DNA from: Bacteroidales bacterium
Lineage (GTDB): Bacteria > Bacteroidota > Bacteroidia > Bacteroidales > ML635J-15
Reading direction: 5' to 3'
Assembly: GCA_028697515.1 (NCBI GenBank)
Contig: JAQVEY010000085.1
Coordinates: 1-8,374 of the forward strand
DNA length: 8,374 bases
The notes under the pieces were generated by a model that saw only the letters and a program-made list of their open reading frames with translations, searched no databases and was not told the DNA's origin. Of the stretch, positions 7,801-8,374 are shown piece after piece. Every line of letters starts with the position of its first letter. Position 1 is the first letter of the stretch. Position numbers and translations under genes: made by a program.

Positions 7801-8374
7801 GGTATTGTCGGATTAAACTCCACCGGTCCTGCCCAATGACTAACCTCATCAACGCAGTTTGTGCTTACATAAAACTCGTAAACTGTGTTTTCGTCCAATC
7901 CTGAAATTGTAATCTGATTATCGGCTATATTTGTATTGTAGCCTACAACCCAATTTTCATCTATTGGACTTAAACCTTTTACACCAACTGCAACATTATA
8001 TGTAACTCCTGTTGTACCATCCCAAGTTAAAGTGTGGCTAGTTGAAATGCCTTCGGTTGAACTTAAATTTGTTGGTTTTGCACAAGTGGGGGAAACCAAA
8101 ATTGCATCACTAAATTCTGAAGTATTGTTATTTTGGTCGGTTGCAGTTACAATTAAATAATCATAACTTGTTGTTGCAGTTAACGACCAATTTCCGTTTT
8201 CGTTTGCCTGTACAGTGCCTAAATATTCATTTGCGTTTTCGCCTCCAGTACCTCCAAAAACTTCAATAATATCGCCGATTTCTGCTACTCCTCTTATTAT
8301 TCCTTCCTCGTAGCTTAATATCATGGGTTTTTCTTTGGAGTTGTTTGAACCATATTCAAGTAATATCCCATTTA
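1809..8374 (-). CDS. Giant multidomain T9SS-secreted surface protein, N-terminus missing
   Basis: 2187 codons are visible and the frame is open to the window edge. The first ATG (8324-8322) is internal, because 16 in-frame codons precede it without a stop and the Ig-like fold begins there. Numbered from that Met: Ig-like domain to ~77 (EVFGG...GNWSLTATT...ATDQNNNTSEFS); fibronectin III 81-172; PPC-like beta domain ~178-290 (GDEMWFKFT); galactose-binding-like domain ~300-490 (LLRNGDFE ... MDSIVLERI); Ig/SprB-like domains ~496-1172, many with VTVTDxNGC; PKD-like ~1174-1260 with an acidic/Tyr-rich run; right-handed beta-helix ~1285-1700; alpha-helical, TPR-like region ~1803-2060; T9SS type A sorting domain ~2090-2171 (NYPDPFTSVT; GVYTYGLIVDNKLVEFKKL). 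By family knowledge the last directs export through the T9SS. No enzyme active site is visible; the likely role is adhesion or surface structure (inference). The signal peptide should lie upstream of the window. Confidence 0.85.
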   Translation of the reverse strand, partial: NGILLEYGSNNSKEKPMILSYEEGIIRGVAEIGDIIEVFGGTGGENANEYLGTVQANENGNWSLTATTSYDYLIVTATDQNNNTSEFSDAILVSPTCAKPTNLSSTEGISTSHTLTWDGTTGVTYNVAVGVKGLSPIDENWVVGYNTNIADNQITISGLDENTVYEFYVSTNCVDEVSHWAGPVEFNPTIPVQSGETCEQAITITADTNLFYSDYTMIGDEMWFKFTALADTCGVFVVGNNLSPYHLSEISLLNGNCSNYELLESSEYNDSLNIWMTNLIEGHEYFVKVNDQNEESFDFTIGLYFRKNNIKYSCPVVCPNLLRNGDFESLSTVYHPICPFNSSQQDVCGWNTAFGSPQIKIADPNNADAPHHVYMWVSGGPYAVYGEGIYQNIKLCEGEEYRITYKYRATSGSSNPVNYQIRIYATQDGAFNVTENPEDGDEVPVFNNNNYQTISNNTVGTDNWKLNVHEFTANSDYTRLLIYPYKDSSPYINFRMDSIVLERIHTYSGEDQSICEGESTQLEPTDCHPHYTWSSTPAGFNSNQSNPIVSPTVNTTYYLTITDDNGCTATDNIFVHVDHQPDATINPVNPMCVDEFPIYLSAVSMGIGSYWSGTGIVDHISGQFDPSAAGVGIHTIFYSIVNGTCSDSATTTIEVLSPPIITATNDGPVCVGQDVHFSSASESTIVEYQWFGPGGTLDTIPGFTIPNAQLNHAGDYMVTVTDENGCTNEAITTLELFDPQVNIIADDTVICNSESISLDAGTGWFSYQWSTGENTQVIEVDEPDTYYSVTITDIHGCEGIDTIYIEGSNMFIFNTIIAYTCEGANIGSISHTINGGDYPMIFEWTGPNGFTANTEDISNLYAGQYFFTVTDVNGCQAFAQYIINDFENPDLAITSDTICYEENSGTLEVSVTNMTGSFIYEWSNGENTAIISNLIGGNYTVTVTNSDNGCFSTISSVILNYPIPEVTINAEDTIICNMVPITLDAGEGWSSYHWSTDENTQVIEVDEPDTYYSVTVTDIHGCEGIDTIHIEGSNMAIKDSLVVHTCEGENDGSITQTIIGGDEPLSFEWAGPDGFTANTEDISELFAGQYFFTVTDANGCFLEGFYIVDSFPIPLLEISTENACNNDNTGSAEVIVTNIPGPFSYIWSNGETDDEINNQYPGQYFVTVTDNTTGCSAEAVANIESYSVDAHFDWAPECLNLTSIQNNGMYYYPTSVDWDDYEDYEYYWELGNGTIGADFLMILDYEYEGFYCASLTMTQGNCANTYEEQVYVYPSNCYCTAVEDDYDPNVYYAWYWEIDAGTTEQWDNRQVWINDRLVIEDGATLTLKQCTIHMGPKGRIIVEPKATLNSVASVFTSWELGPECDHMWQGIEVHGQGPYSPNPHIGSVNFYGSPEEPSIVKNAHIAVLLGERNMDYTCMVESFTGALPFYIKGYDGKMVVGNQNVTFENNGIDVKMVQTMFYPYNNDSKITNCQFICNAPLLDPAYHINHPDPYGFGFSPYGYPNQINPRNPWAGPANPYQRTVAGIWSHKQNFKVVKNCDFKNMQTGIESYQSRYDVAVCDFTFMITGINIMNYDAYASSSHRITRNTFDNIPGVGSETGNHINITNGMYDKIQENTFGSGNPMSINGTGINTTGASKFLISENDFLRLPNGVKISNSGLGGGDVRADIAASHDDWRGNIFENCNTNMLADAYNPKLRLRCNMCYNNTSSVTPINIDNTGFLANQGYTPPPMSVTVPNQTKYGAGNEFLGSVPNPKRVDSDNTYYYYHHESPFQTIPNPNDVYTVLGSVHYPKFTNAQSCPLLVPDIWFLPPGFDSQVFITLDSLYNAVEVIKTELAEMKESLDNGQTQELLNAIYSNMANGRLKNLLIENSPLSDTVLTALFIEYPLSHGNFKNVMLLNLPVSSSVEPFFFERISTIPSGTANILLPLQSYNPGVVTPAFLNRKLDETILEKQLYLNNLVSILTDTVNNREQDAINLLQSDNSADSYVVIAGDYTMSGNYADAQIIINQLDSQYPELSDWVAYKELLLSLYQSGKTIFDMNLEEYNFVKDLAFQCPHGPATAAAQSVLYLISRETVPECELMNTRSKPQLVKPVDFIIPDTDAYITENYPDPFTSVTYVDYFIPEGSIGIIVLNDMYGRKIKEYEVFEGENVLTISKDNLIPGVYTYGLIVDNKLVEFKKLVITQ
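3225..4472 (-). other. Right-handed parallel beta-helix domain of the giant protein
   Basis: Residues ~1285-1700 show the irregular ~20-25-residue coils of NosD-like beta-helices. They open with the cap-like VWINDRLVIEDGATLTL and IHMGPKGRIIVEPKATL segments common before such helices in T9SS cargo. Coils such as NVTFENNGIDV, ITNCQFIC, VKNCDFKNMQTGI, ITRNTFDNIPG, IQENTFGSG, ISENDFLRLPNGVKI and WRGNIFENCNT follow the 'I..N.F....G' pattern. This fold is used by polysaccharide lyases and by non-catalytic adhesins. I see no convincing lyase active-site cluster, so substrate or catalysis cannot be assigned. A Pro/Tyr/Gly-rich segment (3807-3914) interrupts the coils. Confidence 0.7.
4809..6158 (-). 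repeat. Two tandem copies of a 675-bp, three-domain module
   Basis: Within the giant gene, residues ~723-947 and ~948-1172 (numbered from the internal Met at 8324) are consecutive copies of one 225-residue module. Each has an Ig-like domain (LDAGxGW...ENTQVIEVDEPDTYYSVT), an SprB-like domain (TCEG...GFTANTEDIS...AGQYFFTVTD) and a second SprB-like domain (YxWSNGE...GxYxVTVT). The period is exact at the DNA level: 5291 aligns with 5966 and 5131 with 5806, each 675 bp apart, without indels between. Stretches around 5281-5428 versus 5956-6103 are nearly identical, whereas the third domain has diverged clearly. This points to an in-frame duplication with uneven divergence, or to later gene conversion of the first two domains. 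Confidence 0.85.

Overview
The window looks like an AT-rich chromosomal segment from a member of the Bacteroidota. Two large secreted proteins end in type IX secretion (T9SS) sorting domains. The N-terminal region of one ends in a K-A-Q type signal peptide site. No start shows a Shine-Dalgarno sequence, only A/T-rich leaders, as is usual in that phylum. All identified coding sequence is on the minus strand, so transcription runs from 8374 toward 1.

Layout in transcription order. (1) From 8374 to 1809 lies the C-terminal 2187 codons of a giant mosaic surface protein. Its reading frame is open through the window edge, so the true start lies outside. Visible parts are: an Ig-like domain, a fibronectin III domain, a PPC-like beta domain, an 'NGDFE' galactose-binding-like domain, a chain of Ig/SprB-like domains that includes a 675-bp tandem duplication, a PKD-like domain, a right-handed beta-helix, an alpha-helical repeat region and a T9SS sorting domain. 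(2) A 46-nt imperfect hairpin fills the short gap after it. (3) From 1756 to 182 lies a complete 524-residue secreted protein: signal peptide, about seven beta-propeller-like 'LYxGGxF...IAxWxG' repeats, a PKD domain and a T9SS sorting domain. (4) Positions 123-170 hold palindromic, REP-like repeats. (5) Positions 62-1 hold the first codons of an IS110-family transposase, cut by the window edge.

The two surface proteins probably travel by the same route: Sec export, then T9SS across the outer membrane. They may be co-transcribed, but nothing in the sequence shows that they act together.

The most interesting signal is a family of small palindromes. Three sites share the head GGTGRYTGAG: a full palindrome downstream of the propeller gene, a full palindrome embedded in frame inside that gene's PKD domain, and an apparent half copy that breaks off where the IS110 leader begins. 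This suggests that an IS110-family element, a group known to target REP-type palindromes, inserted into a member of this repeat family. I see no defence system, CRISPR array or tRNA, and no other candidate for an undescribed system.
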